Source of the DNA: Tupaia tana
Lineage: Eukaryota > Chordata > Mammalia > Scandentia > Tupaiidae
DNA length: 64,000 nt
Direction of reading: 5' to 3'
Assembly: GCA_026018925.1 (NCBI GenBank)
Contig: JAKSZU010000029.1
Span: 7,439,006 to 7,503,005, forward strand
In this document: piece after piece, positions 32,026 through 42,900 of the stretch
How the letters are laid out: every line of letters starts with the position of its first letter
Position numbering within the stretch: the first letter of the stretch is position 1
Notes under the pieces: model-generated
What the model was told of the DNA's origin: nothing
The model's database searches: none
What the model saw: only the letters and a program-made list of their open reading frames with translations
Made by a program: the position numbers and the translations under genes

Positions 32026-34742
32026 GTTTTTTTATTTAAATTTATTTATTTGCATTCATTCACTGTACATCATTACAGCATACAAAATGAGATTTTCCAT
32101 CCAGAGTATACTGTATATTGTTTCAATCAAGCACATCAACAAACATGTTATTGTCAGGAAATAATTTTCCGTTTCTTGTTTTCTGTATGTTTTACTTTTT
32201 TCCCCCCCATCCTTAATTCCCTATCTCTTACCCTCTGCCATCTCCCACTCTCCTCCCACCCTGTCTCTGGTATCAATGTTTGCTTTCTATACTGTTTTCC
32301 CCCCACATTTTACTGAATTACTAAAGACCTTAAGTAATCTAAATATTTTCATAGCAAACATAGCTGATATATACATTTCTATGAACACGAGTCTAACTTT
32401 AGGCATCCTATAAAATAGCACCAAGCTGGGGCTATATATCTTACTGCAGTCATGGAATAGATATTTTTTTCCTGAAACATTTTTTTTGTAACTTAATTTA
32501 CATTCTTACCCTAAGCAGCATCACAACATACAAAATGTGATTTCCCATCCAGAATATACTGCATAGTGACTTAATCATGCATATTATTATAAAAAAATTT
32601 CCATTTCTAGTTCCTAGAATTATTTTTACCCCTCTTTCTGACCCTCTGTCCTTTTCCACCCTCTTCTCACACTATCTCTTGTGTCTACAATTGTCTTCCA
32701 TTCCTTTCTCACCCACATTGTATTGATCACAAAATTTCTTACATGGTCTAACTACTTTCAATGGTGAGTTCACTCGTTACTATTAAGAAAACTAGTTTTA
32801 TCTTAAATCAAAGAAATGCCAAGGAACTCTGCTTAAACCAGGAAACAGGTTAGGATTCTGTTCAAATGGTAGGTACATGAACCTATCAGTCTCATGTACT
32901 TTTATCTTCTGTTCTGGTTCAATTTTCCTGATTAAATTCTGGGATATAATATTCAACTCCAGACTTGTCCCTACAATTAAGTTGGCCACTTTCTTAGTTT
33001 TTGAACTCTTATTTCCATGTGTCTGTATTTAATTTTCCTGATATAGCACACCCTTGAGAACTTCTTGGAGATCTGGTCTGGTGCTGGTAAATTCTTTCAG
33101 GTTTTGTTTATCTGAGAATGTTCTTGTCATTTCTTCCCACATGAAAGATAATCTTGCCGGGTACAGTATTCTTGGCTGAAATTGCTTCTCTCTTAACACT
33201 TTGAATTTATTTTCCCATTCTTTCTTTGTTCGCATTGTTTCTGTTGAGAGATCTGCTGTTAGCCTGATGGGATGTCCTTTGTAGGTAACTTGATGTTTTT
33301 CTCTTGCTAATCTTAGTACCTTGTCTTTGTCTGTGGTTTTGTTCAATCTGGCTATAATGTGTCTTGGAGAAGATCTTCTTGGGTTGATTCTATTGGGGGT
33401 CCTTTGTATTTCTTGGGACTGGATCTTTGAATGCCTCTCTAGGTTTGGAAAGTTTTCTTGCAGGATTTTATGGAATAGATTATCAATGCCCTTATGGGTC
33501 TCCTCACTTTCTGGAATGCCAATTATCCGGATGTTTGGACATTTGATGATATCTAGTACTTCTCGTATATTATTCTCAAACTTTGGGGCCATTTTCTCAG
33601 TCTTCATGGTGGATTTTTCTAGGCCAGCCATTTTCTCTTCTATGTCTGAGATTCCATTTTCTGAATGATCTAGTCTGCTTTTAGTAATTTCAAGGGAGAT
33701 TTTGACTTTCTGTATTATAGAATTCATCTCTAACAGTTCTGTTTGAGTCTTTTGTAAAGTGTGTAATTCCTCTTTTAGATCTTGCAAGAATTTCCTCATC
33801 TCCTGGAACTCATCAACTTCTTTCTTTTTTCTCTTTAGCAGTCATTGTCTGTCTTCTCTTCCATCTCTGTTAGCTTCGACATTATGAATGCTCTAAATTC
33901 CTTATCAGACATTTCTATGATTTTCACCGAACTGCTTGTGGATGAAGAAGAGTTACTCTTTTCCCTTGGATGAGAAGTATTTTCTTGCTTTCCCATATTT
34001 CCTGTGATCCAGCGGTGATTTCTTGTCATCTGATGGATGGTGTGTTTCTTTCAAATTCTTAAATTTCAGTCTGAATGTTCAGGAGCAAGCAGACAGAGGT
34101 GATCTAGAATCTCTTGCCATTCTGTTGTGATCACTGGTGCAACATATTCAGTAGATACTGAGGAATATTTTAACCCTAATAGTATTTGGATCTTTAGCTA
34201 CAGTGCCCTTAGATCCATCTAAAAACATTAAATGGATATTGGAGAGTGGAGAGACAAGAAAAAGGAAAATGAAAAAGAGAGAGAAACAACAACAAAAAGA
34301 GGAAAAAACGACAAAAAAACGAAAAAAAATCATAATTATTGCCTTTCTTTAAAAAAAATTAAAAAATAGAAAACTGCACAGCGTCCAAATACCTAGTTCA
34401 CAGAAGCCATGAGGAATCTTCTTCTGAAGAAGGCCTGGCCTCTCCTTCCTGGGTGGGAGGACCAGAATGGATTATTAACAAGATAAAAGGTGGAGCTGAG
34501 AGCAAGAGAAAAACTTTACCTTTAAAAAAATGTAAAAAGGAAAAATTACAAAAAAAAAAAAAAAAGGAAAGACAGAAGCAGAGAGAGACTGAGACACAGA
34601 AACAGAGATAAAAAGTCAGAGGGGGGCTCCCTACCATGATAGCTTGTCTGCTGGAGGCTGAATTATCAGTAAAAAAATTTCATTTTCTGAAGGCCTGGCC
34701 TTTCCTGCCTAGTTTGCAGAAGCCATGAGGAATCTTCTTCTC
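32026..34742 (-). mobile_element. HAL1 element 4
   Basis: A 2.7-kb minus-strand half-L1 in V2R intron 4. Target duplication TAAATGTAGG at 32,016-32,025 and 34,743-34,752. 5' units 326 bp apart (CAGAAGCCATGAGGAATCTT at 34,401 and 34,727); ORF1 at 33,029-34,029; two 3' modules (around 32,480-32,760 and 32,030-32,340). Confidence 0.92.
33029..34029 (-). pseudogene. HAL1 ORF1 (element 4), one frameshift
   Basis: MTRNHRWITGNMGKQENTSH at 34,029, coiled-coil start SDKEFRAFIMSKLTEMEEK, then a stop/frameshift at about 33,800-33,840. The remaining 256 residues are fully open: MRKFLQDLKEELHTLQ, NIRIIGIPESEETHKGIDNL (RNA-recognition fold), ARLNKTTDKDKVLRLAREK and REKQFQPRILYPARLSF to VLYQEN at 33,029. 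Confidence 0.9.
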
Positions 34743-34752
34743 TAAATGTAGG

Positions 34753-35088
34753 CTTTTAAATGGTAAAAGACTGAAAAGTTATGTTCCTTCAAGAATATTT
34801 ATACTATATCATCATATCTTGTTGGGTAGAAAATATTAAGTTTTGAATTTTAAAATATGTAATATTGTAACATTAAATACACAAGGATAAGTTATGTTAA
34901 ACCTCATGGGCCAAGAAATAGATTATGAGAGTGGGGTTAATCTATTTCTGGGCTTCTGAGGCTACTGAGCACTGCTTTTCATATATGAACACAATACATA
35001 CACAATACAAAATTATATGTATACACCTTCTGTTTCATCTAATTGTCTGAGATTATAGTCAATGCTTTGAGATGTTCAGTACACTGAG
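34753..35088. other. Intron 4, no feature
   Basis: Nothing recognised. Confidence 0.4.
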
Positions 35089-35102
35089 AAATGGTATGCA
35101 AA

Positions 35103-35268
35103 GGGTTGGTAGGTGGTGTGGGGGTTAGAGCACTGGACTCTAACAGGGATGTCCATGGTTCAAGTACCAGACATGGTTGCTTGCTTTCACACTGTCCCTC
35201 TTTCTTTCTCTGCTCAAATTGGAGAATAAAAATAATAAGCAATAAATAAAATGAATAATTCATAATAA
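35103..35268 (+). mobile_element. SINE family B
   Basis: GGGTTGGTAGGTGGTGTGGG head, B box GGTTCAAGTAC. Target duplication AAATGGTATGCAAA at about 35,089-35,102 and 35,269-35,282. Confidence 0.93.
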
Positions 35269-35421
35269 AAATGGTATGCAAAATTACAAGAGGAAATATG
35301 AATGGTACCTACAAAAACGTGAATGCTATCTTAATCTAAAATCTACTTGTTTTAAGTATGCCAAATTTTAGAACTTTGTTCACAAATTATAAAGGGTTTT
35401 GGGATATATAGAGAAATTTTT

Positions 35422-35424
<3 letters not shown>

Positions 35425-35456
<32 letters not shown>
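35425..35456. repeat. (AC)n microsatellite
   Basis: About 16 AC units. Confidence 0.98.
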
Positions 35457-35458
<2 letters not shown>

Positions 35459-35663
35459 ATACATATATATTAAAAAGTCATGGGCTCCATAAAGACATAA
35501 CACATCTCAGTCAATGATGAACTGCATATATGTTAGTAGTCCCATAACATAATAGTATAGGGCATATAAATTCCATGTGCTGTGTGAAATATCATCTAGG
35601 TTTGTGTAAATGCAATCTATGATCTTCACAGAATAAAAGAATTTTGTAAAAATGCATTTCTTA

Positions 35664-35915
35664 GGGACCGGCAAATGGTGCAATGGTTACATCATTTGGA
35701 TTCCCACATGGCTGAGACAAGTTTTAGTCTCGAATCCAGTGTCTTGAAACTCATCCCTGGTGCATGTGTGTGTGTGTGTGTGCCTAAAATCCTAAAAGGA
35801 GAATGGAGAAGAGATTGTGGTTGTGGCAATTCCCCCTGGGACATGATTTCTCTCTTTCTCTCTCTCCTCTGTGGTGAGTGCATGTGCCCTGTAGGAAAAA
35901 TCTCTTTAAAAAATA
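35664..35915 (+). mobile_element. SINE family A
   Basis: GGGACCGGCAAATGGTGCAA head; ends CCCTGTAGGAAAAATCTC. Confidence 0.88.
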
Positions 35916-36004
35916 ATTTTAAAAATTCAAAAATATACTCTCAAAAATATTTATATTATTAAAATAGTCAACTATGTATACATAAATACCACTTCATTGA
36001 TTTT

Positions 36005-36158
36005 ATTTATTTTTTTATTTACATTTTTAATACATTCAATCACATTATTTAGTTTACAAGGTGATCATTTCAATATGTGAACATTTCTCCCCAGTCCAGT
36101 TGATCAAAATATAACAACACCACCTCCCTGTCTCAACAATGCTGTCTCTGTATCCCTC
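36005..36158 (-). mobile_element. LINE-1 3' UTR fragment
   Basis: ACATTCAATCACATTATTTA-type text and TGAACATTTCTCCCCAGTCC match the L1 3' UTR at 62,430-62,500; strongly 5'-truncated. Confidence 0.8.
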
Positions 36159-36339
36159 CCACCACTTCATTGAGTTTATTAATTGGATTGTTGCTTGAAC
36201 AAACATAAGCCAAATCAGGTAATAAAAACAGGAATTATTTCTATAGTTTAGAATGTATATAAGCAAAATCAGATAGTGCAATTCTGGATGTAAAAGGCAA
36301 ATTTTGTTTTGTTAATTTGTATTTTGACTGAGACAAGAG

Positions 36340-36595
36340 TTCAAATTATTTTCTTTAGAATTTGCATAGGTCATGTATGTCCACAGGAGAGAGACAGAGA
36401 CAAAAAAAGAATAAGTGGGAAATTAAACCTCAAAAAGATAGGTATGACACCATTTCTTCTCCTTCATTCTACTCTACAGATTTGGGCATTTCCACACACA
36501 TACACATGCCAGGCATGATTTTCAAGGTACTGGATCAAAAACTAAAATGATAGCCATGTCAGAGTCCAACACCTTCATAATGATTGCACCAGCTA
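36340..36595 (-). mobile_element. SINE, diverged family A type
   Basis: GAGAGAGACAGAGAC, CTTCTCCTTCATTC, ATGCCAGGCATGATTTTC. Confidence 0.75.
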
Positions 36596-36684
36596 CCTTG
36601 TAAAACTCAAATTATTGTTTAGTTAAAGTAGTCACACAATTTTATTTAAATACTATTTTCAGATAACTCATATATATGTTGATT

Positions 36685-36715
36685 TGTGTGTGAGTGTGTG
36701 TGTGTGTGTGTGTGT
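36685..36715. repeat. (TG)n microsatellite
   Basis: TG run adjoining the tail of a SINE. Confidence 0.95.
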
Positions 36716-36888
36716 ACTCAACAGAGAGAGAAAGACAGATGATGAGAGGAAAAGTGAGAAATCACTCCCCCAGAAGAATGGAACACACATCTGGCATGAG
36801 TTTCAAGTTACCAGGTCCAGGACTCAAACCACAATCACTCTGTGGGATTCCAGTGATGTAAGTATTATGCAATCTGCTGATCCCCACC
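36716..36888 (-). mobile_element. SINE, diverged family A type
   Basis: GAGAAATCACTCCCCCAG, ACATCTGGCATGAGTTTCAA, head CTGCTGATCCCC in reverse; ends 35 bp before V2R exon 4. Confidence 0.78.
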
Positions 36889-36922
36889 TCTGTATGTATT
36901 TCATATACAAATGACATCATAC

Positions 36923-37135
36923 CTCTTTGAAACTAACAGACCAATTTATCATCTCTTCTCTGATGTCCAAATCTTGATCATGGTAATTCCTGTAGATAAA
37001 GTCTCCTACTTTAACAAAGAGCCAACTGTGATTAGGAAATCTCACAAGGTTGTGGATATCATACTGTATTGTATTTCTTTCTTCTTCCAGGGGCACACTG
37101 TTTGTCAGTTGGCTTTTCCTCAGAAATGGATGAAG
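36923..37135 (-). pseudogene. Vmn2r: V2R pseudogene, exon 4
   Basis: A 213-nt open exon between a good acceptor (TTTAATCCAG|CTT at 37,136) and donor (AAAGAG|GTATGA at 36,922). It translates in phase 0 as LHPFLRKSQLTNSVPLEEER, then YDIHNLVRFP, VKVGDF and EEMINWSVSFKE. This is the V2R segment that follows PWQ of exon 3 (family pattern: LHPFLKN, YDILNYWNFP, VKVGQF, EEMIKW) and ends the ligand-binding domain. No stop or frameshift is present. It is short, and I found it by matching this pattern on the minus strand. It lies in order between exons 3 and 5. Confidence 0.88.
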
Positions 37136-37466
37136 CTGGATTAAAGGCAGGGTTTAAAAATTAGGACTGCATTTAATGTAGAGTGGACAGTCCATATCTA
37201 TAAAGTAATCCTATTTTAACATCTCTATTTACACGTTCACTTTTCTGTAGGGGCTCAGTTTGGTTTGAGTGGTCAGCAGCTTGGGGCTTATATAAGATTA
37301 ATTTAAAAAAAAAAAAAAAGACAATGGAAGAGTGGTTGTCACTCATCAGAAAAGTTCTAGTATGTTTTCCAGAGTGTAATTTGTACTTGTACTCTCATAA
37401 ATTCCAAACCAATAAAATCTGGTTTGAACCAATTAGGGGCTAATCTTGGTCATTCATAAAGGGCAC
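37136..37466. other. Intron 3, no feature
   Basis: Contains an A-run near 37,305; nothing else recognised. Confidence 0.4.
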
Positions 37467-37890
37467 AACATGGGGTGAGACGGTGGAGTAGTTAAGGTGC
37501 TAAATCACATATGGCTGAGCTGGCAACTTGAGTTCTGTACCTGTAGCTTACAAAACACACTGGGTGAGGCCAAAGGTGGCAATTGTGATAAGGTGCTGGA
37601 CTCCCATATGGCAGATTGTGGTTCAAATCCTACACCTAATGACTTGCTTTCTTACTTTCCATTTCTCTTTCTCTCTGATCAAACTTAAATAATAATAATA
37701 AAGTAAAATTATCATTATTTTTTAATAAAGCACATATGTGTGCATGTCCAAAATTCCAAATGTAGGGAATTCTATTAAACATGAATTCCAATGGTTGTGA
37801 TTACCTCACGACCATTTTTTAATATGGGACATGATTTCTCAATTTTCCTATCTTTGCCTGGAAAATGCGCATGCCTCACCTAATAAAAAA
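37467..37890 (+). mobile_element. SINE family A with a nested family B SINE
   Basis: Outer family A head at 37,467 (TGGGGTGAGACGGTGGAGTA) and its 3' half at about 37,730-37,890 (ATGTGTGCATGTCCAAAATT, GGGACATGATTTCTC). Inner family B at about 37,566-37,725 (GTGGCAATTGTGATAAGGTG, CTTGCTTTCTTACTTTCC, TGATCAAAC). Confidence 0.82.
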
Positions 37891-37914
37891 GTTTTTACAG
37901 AAATATTCATTTTA

Positions 37915-38066
37915 TTTTGTTCATCATTATTAATATTTTATATTCACCCAAAAGAGACAGAGACAGAGAAAGGGAGAAAGCAAGCTGCAAAATCCGAGAT
38001 TCTAACCATGGTCAGTCATGTGGGAATCCAGTGCACTTACCACCACACCATCTGCCTGCTCCTTGT
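37915..38066 (-). mobile_element. SINE family B
   Basis: ACAGAGAAAGGGAGAAAGCA; CACCACACCATCTGCCTGCT head in reverse. Confidence 0.8.
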
Positions 38067-38341
38067 AGGAAAAATTTAAAAGGCATTATATAGATGAATA
38101 GGTTTAGATTCTTGATAGTGGCAGTGGTATTATAAAGGTATGCATTTCTCCAAGTTTGTCCAACTATGTGCAATTTTGGGATAATATTTAGACCCAATAA
38201 CATTTTTGAAAAGGGAATACATATGTTTTGTTCTTTATCTTTATTTTGAACATCTTTTGATGAGTGTGATTGTCATGTGACAATACAATAAACAATTTGT
38301 GACAAAATATAAAATTAAAACTTCTAAATTCTAACAGGTAC

Positions 38342-38600
38342 TTTTGCTTTTTTTTTTTTTTTTCCTAGTGGGAATGTGTTCTTACAGAAACAGACAAAGA
38401 AATAGTGAGAAAAGAAGAGGAGAAAGCACCTCCCCTGGGTAAAGTTCAGGCCGCAATCCCTTCTCCATTTCTCCCTCCTTTTTAGCTTTTGGGTCTATGT
38501 GCATGCGCACATGCCTGGAATGTTTCTTCAGCCTCCAGGTCTCGGACTTGAGTCATGTAAAATCTAGCTGCCTTAATCACTAGGCCATGAGCTCAACCCA
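38342..38600 (-). mobile_element. SINE, diverged family A type
   Basis: Poly(T), GTGGGAATGTGTTCTTACAG, ACATGCCTGGAATGTTTC. Confidence 0.75.
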
Positions 38601-38644
38601 CAAAATCAATTTTTAAAGAGAAGTATTTATTTACTCTTATCTAT

Positions 38645-38788
38645 TATCATTATTTTAAATTTGCTAAAGAGCATGTGTGCTCATGAGAGAGAGAAAGAGA
38701 GAGGGTAAGAAAGCAAACTGCCAGGTCTGGGACTGGAATCATAATCAAGAGTCCAGTGACTTAACCATCAAATCATTCGCTGGCTTCA
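38645..38788 (-). mobile_element. SINE family B, diverged
   Basis: TTTGCTAAAGAGCATGTGTG, GAGAAAGAGAGAGGGTAAG. Confidence 0.72.
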
Positions 38789-38798
38789 TTAAAAAGGT

Positions 38799-38980
38799 TT
38801 TTTTAAAGAATTTAATTTAATTTAATTTTACTCATTCATTTATTTTAATTTGTCCAGAGAGAGACAGAGAATGAGAGAGAGGAAAAGTGATAAAGCAAGC
38901 CACCAGATCCAGGACTCAAACCGTGGTTGGCCATGTGGGAGTGTCCAACACCTTAACCACCATGCCACCTGCTGGTCCCC
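38799..38980 (-). mobile_element. SINE family B
   Basis: AAAGAATTTAATTTAATTTA tail; CACCATGCCACCTGCTGGTC head in reverse. Confidence 0.9.
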
Positions 38981-39234
38981 AGAGATTTTTAATAAACCAT
39001 GTTATCCTCTTAACTTTTGAATTTGCTTTTGAAGAGTCAATGCCAAACTTGTTCAAAGTGCAAGTCAAATGTTGTTATTGTTAATACAAGTAGAAATAAG
39101 ATACAAACTAATCTTTCTGATGTTTACTTTTTATGTAAATATATTGTATGTACTTTTGCTCAACAAATCTGTCTAATGTATTTGCTCCTTTTTGATATTT
39201 TTATATAAAATTTATAGTTTTAGTGTTTATTTTT

Positions 39235-39416
39235 TACATTATTCATTTTATTTTATTATTATTTTTAAGTTTGCTATAGGGCACATATACTCACCAAAGA
39301 GAGACAGAGAGCAAGAGAGAAGGAAAGGAAGAAAGCAAACTACCAGTCCAGGACTTGAACCACAGTTGGCCATGTGTAAGTCCAGAACCTTAACATGATA
39401 CCAGCTGCTGGCTCCA
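39235..39416 (-). mobile_element. SINE, A/B mosaic
   Basis: TTTGCTATAGGGCACATATA (family A-type 3' end) with a short body like family B; head CAGCTGCTGGCTCC in reverse. Confidence 0.75.
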
Positions 39417-39819
39417 TGAATTAGTGTTTATTTAAAATATAAACATAGTTACGAACAAACTAGAAAATCCTGAGACTATAGGTTTCAAAAGTGGTTTCAT
39501 GTTTTAAAATTGAATCACTGTTCCTTCCTCCAGGATTTTTGCAGACAGTATTGGTAAAGTTAATTTATAAAAAACTTCTTTCTATGAGTCATGTTAGAAT
39601 AGTATGTAGAACTAATTTTTGTCCTCATCATGAGTATTGCATGAAGGCCACAGCATCTGTATCACTAGAGGTGACATGGATATGGTTATTATGTTAATAT
39701 TCTCTGCTGTTGAATGCATTCCTAAAAACACACATAGATTTGACCAATTTAGATCTATGTTCTGTCAAGTATATTTTCTTGGACATTTTCAGTATTTCAC
39801 TGTACATTATTTTTACTAA

Positions 39820-40055
39820 TTTAATTAAATTTTTAAAATTTGCCAGAGACTAAATGTCAGAGAGACAGAGAAAGAAAGCAACTTTCATGGAGAATGGTCA
39901 TACTGCAATTTCTTATCCTTCACTAACAAATACATGTTCAGGGACACACACATTTCTGGTGGTTTCTCAACCTCTGGGCCAGCATTCGAGCTACAAGATT
40001 GGCCATGTGGGATCTGACTACATCAATGACCAGGCCATGGAGCTAGGCCAAATAT
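39820..40055 (-). mobile_element. SINE, diverged family A type
   Basis: GAGAGACAGAGAAAG, ATGGTCATACTGCAATTTC, GACCAGGCCATGGAGCTAGG. Confidence 0.7.
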
Positions 40056-40198
40056 TTTAAAGTTTAAGTATCTAATGGCAGAACTCTCTTAAGTAGAAAT
40101 AACAATTATCTATATATTTTGGATGAAAAAAATACTTTAAAATTTTTTTGCCTGATCTTGTTATTTTAAGAAGAAAACATAGGCTGTGTGTTTTGTTT

Positions 40199-40444
40199 TT
40201 AAGAGAGGTTTTTTTATATAGGGCATGTGTATTCACCAGAAAGACAGAGGAGACAGAGATACAGAAAGAATAACCACTCCTGGGGGGATGGCCACATTGC
40301 AGTTCCTTCTCCTCCATTCTCCTCTTGGGATCTTAGGCACACCCACACTTGCCCAGCATGTTTCAGTCACCAGGTCTAAAACAAAAACCATGGTTGACTT
40401 TGTTGGAGTCCAGCAACATAACCATTACACCATCCTCTTGTCCC
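40199..40444 (-). mobile_element. SINE family A
   Basis: AGAGAGGTTTTTTTATATAG tail; CACCATCCTCTTGTCCC head in reverse. Head-to-head with the next SINE. Confidence 0.87.
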
Positions 40445-40473
40445 AGATTTTCTTTTTAAAAAGATACCTCACC

Positions 40474-40730
40474 AGGGACCAGCAGATGGCATAATGGTTA
40501 CATTGCTGGATTTCACATAATTGAACACAGTTTGAATCCTAGACCTGGCTGCTTAAACCTCATGATGGGCGTATGGGTGTGCATGCTGAAAATGCCAAGA
40601 GGAGAATGGAAAAGAAGGGATTCTGGTGTGGCCATCCCCTCTGGGTGGTAATTTCTCACTTTCTGTCTCTCCATCTCTGTCTCACTGGTGAGGTCACATA
40701 CTCATTATCAAAACTCTCTGTAGAAATAAA
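40474..40730 (+). mobile_element. SINE family A
   Basis: GGGACCAGCAGATGGCATAA head; GCCATCCCCTCTGGGTGG block. Confidence 0.88.
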
Positions 40731-40737
40731 TAAACAA

Positions 40738-40985
40738 CTCAACAGGTGTTATGGTGATTAGGGTGGCTGGTATTCCATATGACATACTGTGATTCAAGTT
40801 CTGGACTCTGTGGCTTAAAAATCATGATGGGCACATGTGTGTGCATACCCAAATTTCCAAGAAAAGAATGGAGAGGAAGGGACTGCAGCACAAGCATCCT
40901 CACAGGGAATGATTTACCACATTTTCTCTTTCTCTGGTGAGTGTACACACCCTGTGACAAAAGCTAAAAAAAAAAATAAAAGAAA
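40738..40985 (+). mobile_element. SINE family A
   Basis: CTCAACAGGTGTTATGGTGA head; AAGAAAAGAATGGAGAGGAA body; A-rich end. Confidence 0.8.
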
Positions 40986-40997
40986 CAAACAAAACCT

Positions 40998-41275
40998 TCA
41001 GGAGTCGACACATGTTGCTGTGGTTTATGTGAACTCCCACATGACTGACCACAGTGTGAGTCCTGACCCTGGAATCTTGAAAATTATGCAAGTCATGTGT
41101 GCATGTTTGCCCAAAATCACAGGAGGAGAATGGAGTAGAAGGGATTGTCGTGTGCCCACTAGCCTCTTGGAGGGTCATGTTTAACTTTCCCTTTCACTGT
41201 CTCTCTGATGAGTGTATGTGTTGTAAAAAAAAAAAAAACAACAACAACAAAATACAAAAAAAAAAATCCCTCCAA
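40998..41275 (+). mobile_element. SINE family A
   Basis: CTTCAGGAGTCGACACATGT head; CTCTGATGAGTGTATGTG 3' end; A/C-rich tail. It ends just downstream of V2R exon 3. Confidence 0.8.
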
Positions 41276-41898
41276 AATTTATCAGGCACTTTTGATGGAT
41301 GTTTGCCTGCCAGGGAAGAATAGGCTGGTCTGCATCTCCTGGAGATCCCATTTCTATTTTATGCAAAAGCATCTTAGAAAGAACATGGGCCACCACATGC
41401 ACAGCATGATAGATAAAATAGCTGGGATCAGATATGATCATCATTCTCCACTCAGATGGTAGAAACTCTAGGGAAGAATTTGGTAGGCAGTCCCCAAGTT
41501 TGCCATATAGTGATCCAGCAAGGTGAGCATTCAAAAAAGTGAAGCCAGAGGAGAGTTGAGCCCTTCCTTCAGAGGATTCCTCATGGCTACTGGGAACTAG
41601 ATATTTCAGGGGACAGGAGAAATGATTTTCTACTCATAATTCAGCCTCCAGCAAGCAAAGCTAGTGTGGCAGAAGAGTTGAGCCCTTCCTTCAGAGGATC
41701 CCCCATGGCTACTGGGAACTAGATATTTCAGGAGACAGGAGAAATGAAGATTTTCTACTCATAATTCAGCCTCCAGCAAGCAAAGGTAGTGTGCGATCAC
41801 AACAGAACAGCAAACAGATTCTAGAACACCTCTGTCTGCTTGCTCCTGAACATTGAGGCTTAACTCCAAGAATTTGAAAGAAACACACCATCCATCAG

Positions 41899-42900
41899 AT
41901 GACAAGAAATCACCGTCGGATCACGAGAAATATGGGAAAACGAGAAAATACCTCTCCTCCAATGGAAAAGAGTAACTCTCCTTCATCCACAAGCAGTTCG
42001 GTGAAAGTCATGGAAATGTCTGATAAGGAATTTAGAGCATTCATAATGTTGAAGCTAACAGAGATGGAAGAAAAGAGAGATAATGAACTGCTAAAGAGAA
42101 AGGAGAAAGAAGTTGCTGAGTTCCAGGAGATGAGGAAATTCTTGCAAGATCTAAAAGAGGAATTACACACTTTACAAAAGACTCAAACGGAACTGCTAGA
42201 GATGAAGTCTATAATACAAGAAGTCAAAATCTCCCTTGAAAGTATTAAAAGCAGACTAGATCATTCAGAAAATAGAATCTCAGATGTAGAAGAGAAAATG
42301 GCTGGCTTAGAAAAATCCACCACGAAGACTGAGAAAATGGCTCAAAAATTTGAGAATGATATGCGAGAAGTACTGGATACCATCAAATGTCCAAATATCC
42401 GGATAATTGGCATTCCAGAAGGTGAAGAGACCCATAAAGGCATTAATAATCTATTCCATGCAATCCTGCAAGAAAACTTTCCAAACCTAGAGAGGCATTC
42501 GAAGATCCAGTCCCAGGAAATACAAAGGACCCCAAATAAAATCAACCCAAGAAGATCTTCTCCAAGACACATTATAGCCAGGTTGACCAAAGCCGCAGAC
42601 AAAGACAAGATACTAAGATTGGCAAGAGAGAAACATCAAGTTACCTACAAAGGACATCCTATCAGGTTAACAGCAGATCTCTTATCGGAAACAATGAGAG
42701 CAAGGAGAGAATGGGAAAATATATTCAAAGTGTTACGAGAGAAGCAATTTCAGCCAAGAATACTGTACCCGGCAAGATTATCTTTCAGGTGGGAAGAAAA
42801 GACAAGAACATTCTCAGATACACAAAACCTGAAAGAATTTACCAGCACCAGACCAGATCTCCAAGAAGTTCTCAAAGGTGTGTTGTATCAAGAAAATTAA
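41899..42900 (+). CDS. HAL1 ORF1, intact (L1 ORF1p-like RNA-binding protein)
   Basis: A 333-codon uninterrupted frame and the only intact HAL1 ORF1 here. By family, L1 ORF1p is a trimeric RNA chaperone that coats element RNA. Residues 1-35 are basic and Ser-rich (MTRNHRRITRNMGKREN). About 40-165 is a heptad-rich coiled coil (MSDKEFRAFIMLKLTEMEEK through SLESIKSRLDHSENRISDVE). About 175-260 is the RNA-recognition fold (NIRIIGIPEGEE). About 265-330 is the C-terminal domain (ILRLAREKHQVTYKGHPIRL, REKQFQPRILYPARLSFRW), ending VLYQEN. The same ATG is used in the other copies. There is no ORF2 downstream, so any mobilisation would need L1 reverse transcriptase from elsewhere. Whether it is expressed is unknown. 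Confidence 0.9.
   Translation: MTRNHRRITRNMGKRENTSPPMEKSNSPSSTSSSVKVMEMSDKEFRAFIMLKLTEMEEKRDNELLKRKEKEVAEFQEMRKFLQDLKEELHTLQKTQTELLEMKSIIQEVKISLESIKSRLDHSENRISDVEEKMAGLEKSTTKTEKMAQKFENDMREVLDTIKCPNIRIIGIPEGEETHKGINNLFHAILQENFPNLERHSKIQSQEIQRTPNKINPRRSSPRHIIARLTKAADKDKILRLAREKHQVTYKGHPIRLTADLLSETMRARREWENIFKVLREKQFQPRILYPARLSFRWEEKTRTFSDTQNLKEFTSTRPDLQEVLKGVLYQEN

Noticed and set aside
35425-35456. CRISPR-like or regulatory repeat array
   Set aside because: Plain dinucleotide microsatellite.
41181-41300. Continuation of V2R exon 3 past PWQ (ANIHQKCLINFGG)
   Set aside because: Exon 4 at 37,135 begins with the LHPFL segment that follows PWQ in V2Rs, so this is intron read-through.
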